From Streptomyces guryensis (GTDB taxonomy: Bacteria > Actinomycetota > Actinomycetes > Streptomycetales > Streptomycetaceae): DNA of 64,000 nt. How positions within the stretch are numbered: position 1 is the first letter of the stretch; each line of letters begins with the position of its first letter. The position numbers and the translations under genes are program-made. Where the stretch lies: assembly GCF_021261325.1 (NCBI RefSeq), contig NZ_JAJSBI010000015.1:124001-188000 (forward strand), in the 5' to 3' direction. The notes under the pieces were generated by a model. It was not told the DNA's origin. It searched no databases and saw only the letters and a program-made list of their open reading frames with translations. Below are positions 44,082 to 56,150 of this stretch, piece by piece.

Positions 44082-44936
44082 GTGGTCACCCAGGAACAGC
44101 GCAAGCGTCAGCTCGCCCGGGAGAAGTTCTTGCGGCAGCAGCAGCGGCGTACGGCCGCGCGGCGCAAGGCGAAGATGCGCAACTCCGTGATTGCGTCGGT
44201 GCTCGGTGTGGTCGTCATCGGCAGTGTGGCGCTCTACACGACCGGCGTGCTCAAGGGCGACAAGGGCGACGACAAGGCCAACGCGAGTTCGCAGACGTCC
44301 CCGAGCGCCGCCCCGACCAGCAAGGCACCCGACCCGTGCGCGAAGCCGGCCAAGGGCTCGGTGAAGAAGCTGAGCTGGAAGAAGGAGCCGGCGATGACCA
44401 TCGACAAGTCGGCGAAGTACACGATGGATCTCGCCACGACGTGCGGTGACATAGACATCGCACTGAACGCGTCGGCGGCGCCGCACACCGTCAACTCGTT
44501 CAACTTCCTCGCCGCTCAGGGCTACTTCGACCACACCAAGTGCCACCGGCTGGTCCCCCAGAACATCTACGTGCTGCAGTGCGGCGACCCGACGGGTACC
44601 GGCACCGGCGGTCCCGGCTACACGATCCCGGACGAGAACCTCAAGGACAAGAGCCTCAAGGGGCAGGTGTACCCGGCGGGTACGATCGCCATGGCCAACC
44701 AGTACAACCCGCAGACGAAGCAGGGCCGCAACACCGGCGGCAGCCAGTTCTTCCTCGTCTACCAGGACAGTCCGCTGCCGGCCGACTACACCCCGTTCGG
44801 CACGATCTCCGGGGCGGGCATGAAGGTTCTCAAGAAGATCGCCGCCGCGGGCGCCCAGCCCGCCGACCCCACGACGCAGAACACTGCACCCAATGCGACC
44901 GTTGTGATCAACAAGGCGACAGTCACCAAATCCTGA
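44082..44936 (+). CDS. Membrane-anchored cyclophilin-type peptidyl-prolyl isomerase
   Basis: This 284-residue protein has a basic cytoplasmic N-tail (1-33, rich in RKRQLAREKFLRQQQRR) and one membrane helix (about 34-52). A Ser/Thr/Ala/Lys linker leads to a cyclophilin domain (about 110-284). The core shows AAPHTVNSFNFLAAQGYFDHTKCHRLVP, GTIAMANQYNP, and GSQFFLVYQDSPLPADYTPFGTI. Active-site Arg sits in CHRL; the usual GGDPTGTGTGGPGY reads QCGDPTGTGTGGPGY. It probably folds secreted proteins. GTG at 44082 with GAGGAGAG upstream. It precedes the DUF349 gene on the same strand. Confidence 0.93.
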   Translation: MVTQEQRKRQLAREKFLRQQQRRTAARRKAKMRNSVIASVLGVVVIGSVALYTTGVLKGDKGDDKANASSQTSPSAAPTSKAPDPCAKPAKGSVKKLSWKKEPAMTIDKSAKYTMDLATTCGDIDIALNASAAPHTVNSFNFLAAQGYFDHTKCHRLVPQNIYVLQCGDPTGTGTGGPGYTIPDENLKDKSLKGQVYPAGTIAMANQYNPQTKQGRNTGGSQFFLVYQDSPLPADYTPFGTISGAGMKVLKKIAAAGAQPADPTTQNTAPNATVVINKATVTKS

Positions 44937-45071
44937 CCGTCAAGTGCGAAATTTCGGTCGCGCGGGATGCGGACAGGCAACCCGCCGGTCGCCTATGTTG
45001 GCCGTGACGAAACTGTGGACGATGCCCGGGGGCAGTGAGGCCTCTCGCAGGCATCATGTGGAGGAGGCGCT

Positions 45072-46301
45072 GTGAGCAGCGACCCGTGGGGCCGCGTCGA
45101 CGAGACGGGGACCGTGTACGTGCGTACGGCTGACGGCGAGCAGGTCGTCGGTTCCTGGCAGGCCGGCTCCCCTGAGGAGGCGCTGGCCTATTTCGAGCGC
45201 AAGTACGAGGGCCTGGTTGTCGAGATCGGCCTCCTCGAGAAGCGAGTGAAGACCACCGACCTGTCCGCGAAGGACGCGCAGGCCGCCATCGATCACATCC
45301 GTGAGCAGGTCGACGCCCACCACGCGGTAGGTGACCTGGCCGCCCTGCGGACCCGTCTGGACAAGCTGGTCGAGACCGTCGAGGCGCGCCGTGAGGAGCG
45401 CAAGCAGCAGCGCGCGAAGCAGTCCGACGAGGCGCGGCACGCCAAGGAGGCCCTGGTCGTCGAGGCGGAGCAGCTGGCGCAGTCCGACCAGTGGCGGGCG
45501 GCCGGTGAGCGGCTGCGCTCGCTGGTGGACACCTGGAAGGGGCTGCCGCGGCTGGACCGCAAGTCGGACGACGAGCTGTGGCACCGCTTCTCGCACGCCC
45601 GGTCGGCGTTCTCCAAGCGCCGCAAGGCGCACTTCGCCTCGTTGGACGCGCAGCGCGAGGATGCCCGCAAGGCCAAGGAGCGGCTGGTCGCCGAGGCCGA
45701 GGCGCTGTCCGGCTCGACGGACTGGGGTCCGACGGCCGCGCGCTACCGCGAGCTGATGACGGAGTGGAAGGCCGCGGGGCGCGCCCAGCGCGAGCACGAG
45801 GACGATCTGTGGAACCGCTTCCGCGGCGCCCAGGACGTGTTCTTCGCAGCCCGCAGCTCGGTCTTCGCCGAGCGGGACGCCGAGCAGTCGGAGAACCTGA
45901 AGCTGAAGGAGGAGCTGGCCGAGGAGGCCGAGAAGATCCTCCCGGTCACCGACCTCAAGGCGGCGCGCGCCGCGTTCCGCTCGGTCAACGAGCGCTGGGA
46001 GGCCATCGGCCACGTACCGCGGGACGCGCGCCCGAAGGTCGAGGGCCGGATGCACGCCGTGGAGCGGGCCATCCAGGAGGCCGAGGAGTCCGAGTGGCGC
46101 CGGACGAACCCGGAGGCACGCGCGCGTGCCGAGGGTCTGACCGGACAGCTCCAGGCCGCCGTGGACAAGCTGCGGGGCCAGATCGAGCAGGCTCGCGCCC
46201 AGGGCAACAACGCCAGGGCCGACAAGCTCGAACGCGAGCTGGAGGGCCGCCAGGCGCTCCTGGACCAGGCGCTCAAGGGCCTGCAGGAGTTCGGCGGCTG
46301 A
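45072..46301 (+). CDS. DUF349-repeat coiled-coil protein
   Basis: This 409-residue soluble, highly charged, almost fully helical protein has three DUF349 repeats (about 130-205, 205-275, 285-355). They are recognisable by DDELWHRFSHARSAFSKRRKAHF, HEDDLWNRFRGAQDVFFAARS and a related third unit. The C-terminal 70 residues form a coiled coil (LQAAVDKLRGQIEQARAQ). The first 60 residues (VDETGTVYVRTADGEQVVGSWQ) are a small beta-rich domain. Function is not established; it is conserved next to relA in streptomycetes. GTG at 45072 follows GGAGGAGG. It is convergent with relA across a shared terminator. Confidence 0.88.
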   Translation: MSSDPWGRVDETGTVYVRTADGEQVVGSWQAGSPEEALAYFERKYEGLVVEIGLLEKRVKTTDLSAKDAQAAIDHIREQVDAHHAVGDLAALRTRLDKLVETVEARREERKQQRAKQSDEARHAKEALVVEAEQLAQSDQWRAAGERLRSLVDTWKGLPRLDRKSDDELWHRFSHARSAFSKRRKAHFASLDAQREDARKAKERLVAEAEALSGSTDWGPTAARYRELMTEWKAAGRAQREHEDDLWNRFRGAQDVFFAARSSVFAERDAEQSENLKLKEELAEEAEKILPVTDLKAARAAFRSVNERWEAIGHVPRDARPKVEGRMHAVERAIQEAEESEWRRTNPEARARAEGLTGQLQAAVDKLRGQIEQARAQGNNARADKLERELEGRQALLDQALKGLQEFGG

Positions 46302-46328
46302 CGCCTGCTTCGCTGACGTCTGCTTCGT

Positions 46329-46368
46329 CGAGAAGGGGCCCGTACCTCGCGGTGCGGGCCCCTTCTCG
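46329..46368. terminator. Bidirectional terminator between the DUF349 gene and relA
   Basis: Arms CGAGAAGGGGCCCG (46329-46342) and CGGGCCCCTTCTCG (46355-46368) are perfectly complementary. The stem can extend through ACC/GGT to a TCGC loop. It lies 27 bases after one stop and 11 bases after the other of two convergent genes. Confidence 0.88.
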
Positions 46369-46379
46369 CGTACGGCCGT

Positions 46380-48914
<2,535 letters not shown>

Positions 48915-49540
48915 GAGGACTCCTCGTGCGCGATCCGGGTCCCCCGGTCAGGCTCCGGAGACCCCATGGTAGCGATCCTGGGCCGCAGGATCGCCTTCAG
49001 GCCAATGTGAGGGCCGTCTACCGGAGAAACACGAGGGACTGCTGCCGGATTCCAGGGGGCGGCTTCGGGGTGATCCGGGGGTGTCCTGCGGGTGGCCGGG
49101 GGCCTGCCCGGGACCCGGGGTTCGGGCTTGCCCTCGGGGGGAGGCCGAGCGCTCGCGCGGGGTGCGAGCCGCCTGCGCGGGACCAGGCCGGCCGCACCGC
49201 GGGGGTTTGGGCACGCCGAGCGCTGACCCGGCGCGCGAACTTGCGGCGGGATGGGCAGGCTGGTTGCTTGCCGCGGGACGTGGCCGTCCGAAGGGCGCCC
49301 CTGGCGTGGAGCACCGGGCGCTGCCCGGGGTGGGGACGGGCCGGTCTTCGGCCGAGGCCCGGGGCGTCGGCACTGTGCGGGCTCGGGTGGGCCTGGGGGC
49401 GCGAGTTCTCCGTGGGCGTGGAGCGCGGGGCCGACGGTCGGGCAAGTGGCACCGTCGGAGGAAGGCGCCCGGAGGTCGGTATGTGCGAACGGCCGTCCCT
49501 GGGGCGGGGCGGCCGTTCGTGGTGGATGTGTGCCGTGGGG
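48915..49540. other. 626-bp non-coding region between apt and relA
   Basis: No credible gene was found; open frames here lack ribosome binding sites and family resemblance. The plus strand is strikingly G-rich (many GGG runs from 49080 to 49510). A perfect 9-bp stem with a 5-base loop (GCGATCCTG/CAGGATCGC, 48972-48994) lies 58 bases before the relA start, next to TACCAT (minus strand), which could be a -10 box. The region probably contains a relA promoter of its own and the apt 3' end. Confidence 0.5.
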
Positions 49541-50080
49541 TCAGACGGTGAGCAGTGCTTCCAGCGGGGCTCCGGTGAGGGCCGGCTCCAGGCGGGCGCG
49601 TCCGCCCAGGAAGCCGAGTTCCATCAGGATCGCGAGGCCCGCGACCTCGGCTCCCGCGCGGCGGATCAGCTGGATCGCGGCCTCCGCGGTGCCGCCCGTG
49701 GCGAGGACGTCGTCGACGATCAGGATGCGGTCGTCGGCGAACAGGTCCTCGGCATGCACCTCGATCTCCGCCGAGCCGTACTCCAGGTCGTACGTCTGGC
49801 CCAGGGTGGCTCCGGGGAGCTTGCCCGCCTTGCGTACGGGGATGAAGCCGAGGCCGGCGCGGACCGCGACCGGGGCGCCGAGGATGAAGCCGCGGGCCTC
49901 CAGGCCGACGACCTTGGTGGCACCCGTGTTCGCGGCGATCTCGGCGAGCGCGTCGGTGAGCGCCGTGAAGGCCGCCGGGTCCGCCAGCAGCGGGGTGATG
50001 TCCTTGAACATCACGCCCGGCTCCGGATAGTCGGCCACGTCACGGATGCGGCTGAGCAGCAGCTCCTCGATGTCGGTCAT
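49541..50080 (-). CDS. apt: Adenine phosphoribosyltransferase
   Basis: This purine salvage enzyme converts adenine plus PRPP to AMP. The 179-residue protein has PEPGVMFKDITPLLADP near the N-terminus, GLEARGFILGAPVA, the flexible loop VRKAGKLPGATLGQTYDLEYG, and the PRPP signature ILIVDDVLATGGTAEAA. ATG at 50080 overlaps the secF stop by four bases. The secD-secF-apt-relA order is widely conserved in actinobacteria, so stringent-response and purine salvage genes share this neighbourhood. Confidence 0.97.
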   Translation of the reverse strand: MTDIEELLLSRIRDVADYPEPGVMFKDITPLLADPAAFTALTDALAEIAANTGATKVVGLEARGFILGAPVAVRAGLGFIPVRKAGKLPGATLGQTYDLEYGSAEIEVHAEDLFADDRILIVDDVLATGGTAEAAIQLIRRAGAEVAGLAILMELGFLGGRARLEPALTGAPLEALLTV

Positions 50081-51195
50081 CGGCGCTTCCCGGAGGGACG
50101 GCCACGGCCGCGGTTGCGCGACGCCGGCTGGTTGCGCGGGCCGACGACCGCGTGAGCGGCGTCCTCGGGCTCGTCGTCGTGCATGGCGTCCACGACCTCG
50201 GTCTCCAGCGGCCCGCCCTCCGCGGCGGTCTGGGCGCGCTTGGCGAGGACGCGCTTCCTGAGCGCCTTCATCTGCGGCTCGCGCTCCTTGAGGTCGGCGA
50301 CGAGCGGCGTGGCGATGAAGATCGAGGAGTACGCACCGGCCGCGAGGCCGACGAACAGCGACAGCGAGATGTCGTTCAGCATGCCGGCGCCGAGGAAGCC
50401 GCCACCGATGAACAGCAGGGCGCCGACCGGCAGCAGCGCGACCACGGTTGTGTTGATGGACCGCACCAGCGTGCTGTTGATCGAGCGGTTGGCAACGTCG
50501 CTGAACGTCCAGCGGGTCTGCTTGGTGATGTCCTTCGTCTGCTCCTTGAGGCTGTCGAAGACGACGACCGTGTCGTAGAGCGAGTAACCGAGAATCGTGA
50601 GCAGACCGATCACCGTGCCCGGCGTGACCTCGAAGCCGACGAGGGCGTAGATGCCGGTCGTGATGGTGATGTCGTGGATCAGGGCGACCAGCGCGGCGAC
50701 CGCCATCCGCCACTCGAACGCGATCGCCAGGTAGATCACCACGAGGACCATGAAGATCGCCAGGCCCTGCCAGGCCTTGCTGGCGATCTGGTCACCCCAG
50801 CTGGGGCCGACCAGGTCGGCGTTGAGGTTCTCGGAGTTGACGTTCAGGTCCTTGGCGAGCTTGTCCTTGATCGCGTCGGACTTGTCGGTGTCGATGCCCG
50901 CGATCTGGATGCGCAGGCTGCCGTCGCCGAGCTTCTGGACGACCGCGTCATGACCGGACGCGTCCTGCGCATAGCCCTGGGCCGTGGCCACCGAGGCGGT
51001 CATGTGCTTCGGGGTGGTGAAGACGGCACCGCCCTGGAACTCGATGCCCATGTTCAGACCGCGCACCGCGAGACCGAGGACGGCCGTGATGGTGATCAGG
51101 ATCGAGATGCCGTACCAGATCTTGCGGTTGCCGACGAAGTCGTAGCCGACCTCACCGCGGTGCAGACGGGCGCCGAGGCTGCCGAGTTTCGACAT
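50077..51195 (-). CDS. secF: Protein-export membrane protein SecF
   Basis: SecF works with SecD to use the proton gradient in late steps of Sec export. The 372-residue RND-type protein has an N-terminal membrane helix after DFVGNRKIWYGISILIT and the exterior P1-like segment GIEFQGGAVFT. Five further membrane helices follow, with the family motif LGYSLYDTVVVFDSLKE and the segment NRSINSTLVRSINTTVVALLPVGALLF. The tail after about 320 is charged (KRAQTAAEGGPLETEVVDAMHDDEPED) and cytoplasmic. ATG at 51195 lies one base after the secD stop. It overlaps apt by four bases. Confidence 0.97.
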   Translation of the reverse strand: MSKLGSLGARLHRGEVGYDFVGNRKIWYGISILITITAVLGLAVRGLNMGIEFQGGAVFTTPKHMTASVATAQGYAQDASGHDAVVQKLGDGSLRIQIAGIDTDKSDAIKDKLAKDLNVNSENLNADLVGPSWGDQIASKAWQGLAIFMVLVVIYLAIAFEWRMAVAALVALIHDITITTGIYALVGFEVTPGTVIGLLTILGYSLYDTVVVFDSLKEQTKDITKQTRWTFSDVANRSINSTLVRSINTTVVALLPVGALLFIGGGFLGAGMLNDISLSLFVGLAAGAYSSIFIATPLVADLKEREPQMKALRKRVLAKRAQTAAEGGPLETEVVDAMHDDEPEDAAHAVVGPRNQPASRNRGRGRPSGKRR

Positions 51196-51196
51196 C

Positions 51197-52969
51197 TCAC
51201 GCCTCCTTCGGGTCGACGGGGGCGGAGGGACGACGGGTGCGGCGCAGCGGCGGCTTGGCGCCCAGTGCCTTCGGGTCGAGGCCCGACCACTTGTGGCCGT
51301 TCGCGAAGAACTTCCTGCGGGCGAGGATCGTCATCAGCGGCTTGGTGAACAGGAAGACGACGACCACGTCGAGCACGGTGGTCAGACCGAGCGTGAACGC
51401 GAAGCCCTGGACCTTGCCGACGGTGACGATGAACAGCACCGCGGCGGCGAGGAACGACACGAAGTCGGAGACCAGGATGGTGCGCCGGGCGCGCGGCCAG
51501 GCCCGCTCGACGGCGGGGCGCAGCGAGCGGCCCTCGCGGATCTCGTCCCGGATCCGTTCGAAGAACACGATGAACGAGTCCGCCGTGATACCGATCGCGA
51601 CGATCGCACCGCAGACCGCCGGCAGGTTGAGCGCGAAGCCGATGGCCTGGCCGAGCAGCGACATGAGCACGTAGGTGAGGATCGCCGAGACCAGCAGCGA
51701 GGGGATGGCGATGACCGACAGGCCGCGGTAGAAGATCAGCAGGTAGACGACGACCAGCGCGAGACCGATGGCACCGGCGATCAGACCGGCGTGCAGCTGC
51801 TCGCCGCCGAGCGCGGCGGTCACCGTGGTGACGCTGTCCTCCTTGAAGGTCAGCGGCAGCGCGCCGTACGACAGCATGTTGGCGAGGCTCTGGGCCTCCT
51901 GCTGGCTGAAGCTGCCGGTGATCTCCGCGTTGCCGCCGGTCAGCGCCTGGTTGACGGACGGGTCGGAGACGACGTTGCCGTCGAGGACGATGGCGAACTG
52001 GTTCTGCGGGGACTGGTTCTTGGCCAGCTTGCCGGTGATGTCGCCGAACTTCTTGGAGCCCTTGCCCGTGAACTCCATGGTGACGGTCCAGCCGGCGGCG
52101 GACTGCGTGTTGAAGCGGGCTTGGGCGTTCTTGACGTCGGTGCCGTCGACCTCGGCCGGGCCGAGAATGTACTTCTGCCACTGGCCCGAGGAGTTCTGGC
52201 CGCAGGCGATCGTCGGGTCGCTGGACTTGGCGCCCCGGCCGGCGACGGCGCGCTGCTTCTTGTTCGTGCAGTCGAGTGCGCTGTACTGCGCCTCGAGCTT
52301 GCTGGCGGCCGCGCTGCCGGAGGAGCTGGCGCTCGGGGACGGGGAGGAGGAGGTCTTCGCACCGGAGGAGGCGTTGGCGCTCGGCGTCGCGTCGGCCTTC
52401 AGCGCGTCGGTGACGGCGCGGCCCTGCGAGGTGGCGGTCGCCGAAGGAGTCGCGGAGGGGGACGGGGTCGACTTGCCCGTGGCCTTCTCGGTGGCCTTGC
52501 CCGTGGCCTTGCCCGAGGGGCTGCCGGAGGCGCTCGGCGACGGGCTGGCCGCGGCGCCGCCGGAGAGCTCGGTGGTGAGCACCGGGCGGAAGTACAGCTT
52601 GGCGGTGGTGCCGACCTGCTGGCGCGCCTCCTTGGAGTTCGTGCCCTTGGGGATGTTGACGATGATGTTCTTGCTGCCCTGGGTCTGGACCTCGGCCTCC
52701 GTGACACCAAGACCATTGACGCGGTTGTTCATGATCTGGACCGCGGTGTCCATGTTGGTCTTGTTGATCGCGGACTCCTGGCCCGGCTCTGCGACCGCCC
52801 GCAGCGTGATGCTCGTACCACCGGCCAGGTCGATACCGAGACGCGGAGTGGTGTCTCCTGAGGCGAACATTCCGCCGGTGAGCGCCACGATGGCGATCAG
52901 GATGAGGGCCAGCGAGCGCCCCGGCTTGCTCTGGGCGCTCGCGCTCCGGCCCTTATTAGGTGCTGCCAC
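51197..52969 (-). CDS. secD: Protein-export membrane protein SecD with a Ser/Ala/Pro-rich insert
   Basis: SecD is the partner of SecF. The 590-residue protein begins with one membrane helix and the TTPRLGIDLAGGTSITLRA signature. It has the P1 extracellular domain and ends with five membrane helices carrying GIGLALVV-type glycine motifs and ADSFIVFFERIRDEIREG. A low-complexity insert of about 95 residues (about 140-235, repeats of KATGKATEKATGKS and SPSPSAS) interrupts the exterior domain. I know similar inserts from streptomycete SecD proteins. GTG at 52969. It forms the secD-secF-apt unit. Confidence 0.96.
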   Translation of the reverse strand: MAAPNKGRSASAQSKPGRSLALILIAIVALTGGMFASGDTTPRLGIDLAGGTSITLRAVAEPGQESAINKTNMDTAVQIMNNRVNGLGVTEAEVQTQGSKNIIVNIPKGTNSKEARQQVGTTAKLYFRPVLTTELSGGAAASPSPSASGSPSGKATGKATEKATGKSTPSPSATPSATATSQGRAVTDALKADATPSANASSGAKTSSSPSPSASSSGSAAASKLEAQYSALDCTNKKQRAVAGRGAKSSDPTIACGQNSSGQWQKYILGPAEVDGTDVKNAQARFNTQSAAGWTVTMEFTGKGSKKFGDITGKLAKNQSPQNQFAIVLDGNVVSDPSVNQALTGGNAEITGSFSQQEAQSLANMLSYGALPLTFKEDSVTTVTAALGGEQLHAGLIAGAIGLALVVVYLLIFYRGLSVIAIPSLLVSAILTYVLMSLLGQAIGFALNLPAVCGAIVAIGITADSFIVFFERIRDEIREGRSLRPAVERAWPRARRTILVSDFVSFLAAAVLFIVTVGKVQGFAFTLGLTTVLDVVVVFLFTKPLMTILARRKFFANGHKWSGLDPKALGAKPPLRRTRRPSAPVDPKEA

Positions 52970-53103
52970 CTTCTCGTACTCCCTCTCGGGCCGCTCCGCA
53001 CCGGGTCAGCGCGGTGTCGGCCATGACATGGTGTCGGGATCCCCGTGTGCGAGATACGCACGTCCCGGGGCGCGCGAGGTCGGCCGCGCGCCCCGGGACG
53101 TGA

Positions 53104-53607
53104 CTACTTCGCCTCGGAGTCGCCGTCGGTCTTCTTCGGCTCTTCGTCCGACTTGGCCCCGGCGGCCGCAGTCTCGTCGGCCGGCTCCTCGGGCACGTCC
53201 TTCTTGTCGAGGTCGACGGACTTGTCGTCGGAGGCGGCGGCAGCTTCGTCGGCGGAGTCGTCGGTCTCGGTGAGGGAGGAGGCGTCGTCCGGGACCAGGT
53301 CTGAGTCGGACTTCAGGTCGTGCTCGATGCCGTGCACGATGCGGTTGTACTCGTCGTCGCTGAGCACGGAACCGATGGCGTTCTTCGCGAAGAGGAGCTC
53401 GACGCCCGGGCCGGCGTCGAGGAGGACCGTGTCCTCGTTGACCTCCTTGACCGTCGCGTACATGCCCCCGATCGTGCGGACGCCGCTGCCGGGCTGCAGC
53501 TCATTACGCATCGTCGCGGCCTGCTGCTGCTTGCGCTTGGCCGAGCGGGTCATGAGGAACATGGCCCCGATGAGCACGATGAACGGGAGGAGCATGGTGA
53601 TATTCAC
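53104..53607 (-). CDS. yajC: YajC, SecDF-associated preprotein translocase subunit
   Basis: YajC is a small single-span membrane partner of SecDF. The 167-residue protein starts VNITMLLPFIVLIGAMFLMTRSAKRKQQQ, quoted here in parts: a membrane helix at about 4-20, then a basic patch. The conserved body has LQPGSGVRTIGGMYATV. The C-terminal 80 residues are acidic and disordered (DDSADEAAAASDDKSVDL), an actinobacterial extension. GTG at 53607 with GAAGGAAA upstream is preferred over the longer open frame to 53688. It lies 134 bp upstream of secD. Confidence 0.94.
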   Translation of the reverse strand: MNITMLLPFIVLIGAMFLMTRSAKRKQQQAATMRNELQPGSGVRTIGGMYATVKEVNEDTVLLDAGPGVELLFAKNAIGSVLSDDEYNRIVHGIEHDLKSDSDLVPDDASSLTETDDSADEAAAASDDKSVDLDKKDVPEEPADETAAAGAKSDEEPKKTDGDSEAK

Positions 53608-53781
53608 GGGACGGAATTTCCTTCGCACGACCGCGATTGAGAGCGGCCTCATGGATGGGGGTATGTATACCGCCGACAAAGGCGGCATCGGCGGAGTCTA
53701 AGCGAGTCCACGCGCATGGAACAACGCTCAGCATGGCACCTGGGTTCCTGACCCGGCCAATGCCACCCCGTCACGATGCCG

Positions 53782-54852
<1,071 letters not shown>

Positions 54853-54884
54853 TGAGATCTCCTAACTGGGGTGGCGCAGGCGGG

Positions 54885-55490
54885 TCAGCGGGCGCGGTTG
54901 AGGGTCTGCAGGGCCGCCTTCAGCAGCTGACCGACCTGGGGCGGGCCTCCGGCCGCCTCGGCCTGCGGTGCCACGGCGGACACGGCCTCGTCGGCCTCGC
55001 GGGTGGCGTACCCGAGGCCGATCAGCGCGGCGTGGAGCTGGTCGCGCCAGCCGGAGGTGACCGCCGTGCCGACGGCCGGGGCGCCGATGGGTTCGCCGAG
55101 CCGGTCCCTGAGCTCCAGCAGGAGCTTCTGGGCGCCCTTCTTGCCGATGCCGGGGACGGCGACGAGGGCCTTCTCGTCGCTCGTGGACACCGCACGGCGC
55201 AGGGCGTCCGGGGTGTGCACGGCCAGCATCGCCTGCGCCAGCCGCGGGCCGACGCCGCTGGCCGTCTGCAGCAGTTCGAACACCTGGCGCTCGTCGTCGT
55301 CCACGAAGCCGTAGAGCGTCAGAGAGTCCTCCCGTACGACGAGGGAGGTGGCGAGCTTGGCCGGCTGCCCCAGACGGAGCGTGGAAAGCGTGTTGGGGGT
55401 GCACTGCACGGCCATGCCGACACCGCCGACCTCGACCACGGCGGCGTCGGGGGCGAGTGCGGCGACCGTGCCGCTCACGAAGGCGATCAT
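54885..55490 (-). CDS. ruvA: Holliday junction-binding protein RuvA
   Basis: RuvA binds the four-way junction and recruits RuvB. The 201-residue protein shows domain I with MIAFVSGTVAALAPDAAVVEVGG (OB fold), and the acidic-pin region VVREDSLTLYGFVDDDERQVF. Two helix-hairpin-helix motifs follow (LLQTASGVGPRLAQAML and LVAVPGIGKKGAQKLLLEL). Domain III is at the C-terminus (LIGLGYATREADEAV). ATG at 55490 overlaps the ruvC stop by four bases, so production is coupled. Confidence 0.98.
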   Translation of the reverse strand: MIAFVSGTVAALAPDAAVVEVGGVGMAVQCTPNTLSTLRLGQPAKLATSLVVREDSLTLYGFVDDDERQVFELLQTASGVGPRLAQAMLAVHTPDALRRAVSTSDEKALVAVPGIGKKGAQKLLLELRDRLGEPIGAPAVGTAVTSGWRDQLHAALIGLGYATREADEAVSAVAPQAEAAGGPPQVGQLLKAALQTLNRAR

Positions 55491-56026
55491 GCCGTACGGC
55501 CTTTCGTCGAGTTGGCTGCGTGCAGGGCGACCGCCTGCTGCAGTCGGTTCTGCGCGGGGGCGCGCCAGATGTGGCAGATGGCGAGCGCGAGGGCGTCGGC
55601 GGCGTCGGCCGGTTTCGGGGGTGCGTCGAGCCGGAGCAGACGGGTCACCATGGCGCCGACCTGGGCCTTCTCCGCGCGGCCGCTGCCGGTGACCGCGGCC
55701 TTGACCTCGCTGGGGGTGTGCAGGGCGACGGGGAGGCCGCGGCGGGCGGCGCACAGCATGGCGACGGCGCTGGCCTGGGCGGTGCCCATCACGGTCCGCA
55801 CGTTGTGCTGGCTGAACACCCGCTCCACGGCGACGACTTCGGGCCGGTGCTCGTCCAGCCACTGTTCGATGCCCTGCTCGATGGCGACGAGGCGCTGCCC
55901 CAACTCGGCGTCCACGGGCGTCCGTACGACGCCGACGCCGACCATGGTGAGCGGCCGGCCCGCGACCCCCTCGACCACGCCGACACCGCATCGCGTGAGC
56001 CCAGGGTCCACCCCCAACACCCGCAC
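55487..56026 (-). CDS. ruvC: Holliday junction resolvase RuvC
   Basis: RuvC is the endonuclease that cuts Holliday junctions. The 179-residue RNase H-fold protein has Asp7 in VLGVDPGLTRCGVGV, the second acidic residue in VVAVERVFSQHN, and the final acidic pair in PPKPADAADALALAICH. GTG at 56026. It heads ruvC-ruvA-ruvB. No consensus LexA box was found in the 124-bp gap to yebC, so damage induction is not evident from sequence. Confidence 0.97.
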   Translation of the reverse strand: MRVLGVDPGLTRCGVGVVEGVAGRPLTMVGVGVVRTPVDAELGQRLVAIEQGIEQWLDEHRPEVVAVERVFSQHNVRTVMGTAQASAVAMLCAARRGLPVALHTPSEVKAAVTGSGRAEKAQVGAMVTRLLRLDAPPKPADAADALALAICHIWRAPAQNRLQQAVALHAANSTKGRTA

Positions 56027-56089
56027 GCGCCCCTCCCCTCAGTGATCTTTGACTTCCACGCCAGGCTAGCCGCTGCCACCGACAACGGC

Positions 56090-56126
56090 GGCGGGCCGGT
56101 GGGACGTGTTGTCCCACCGGCCCGCC
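56090..56126 (-). terminator. Hairpin between yebC and ruvC
   Basis: A perfect 16-bp stem (GGCGGGCCGGTGGGAC at 56090-56105 with its complement at 56111-56126) and a 5-base loop lie 24 bases after the yebC stop. It probably ends the yebC transcript before ruvC. Confidence 0.85.
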
Positions 56127-56150
56127 GAAACCGCTTCGTTCGCGGCAGCG

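Noticed and set aside
49018..49551. Open frames of 140-160 codons on both strands in the apt-relA gap
   Set aside because: No ribosome binding site, no family resemblance, and composition typical of non-coding GC-rich DNA.
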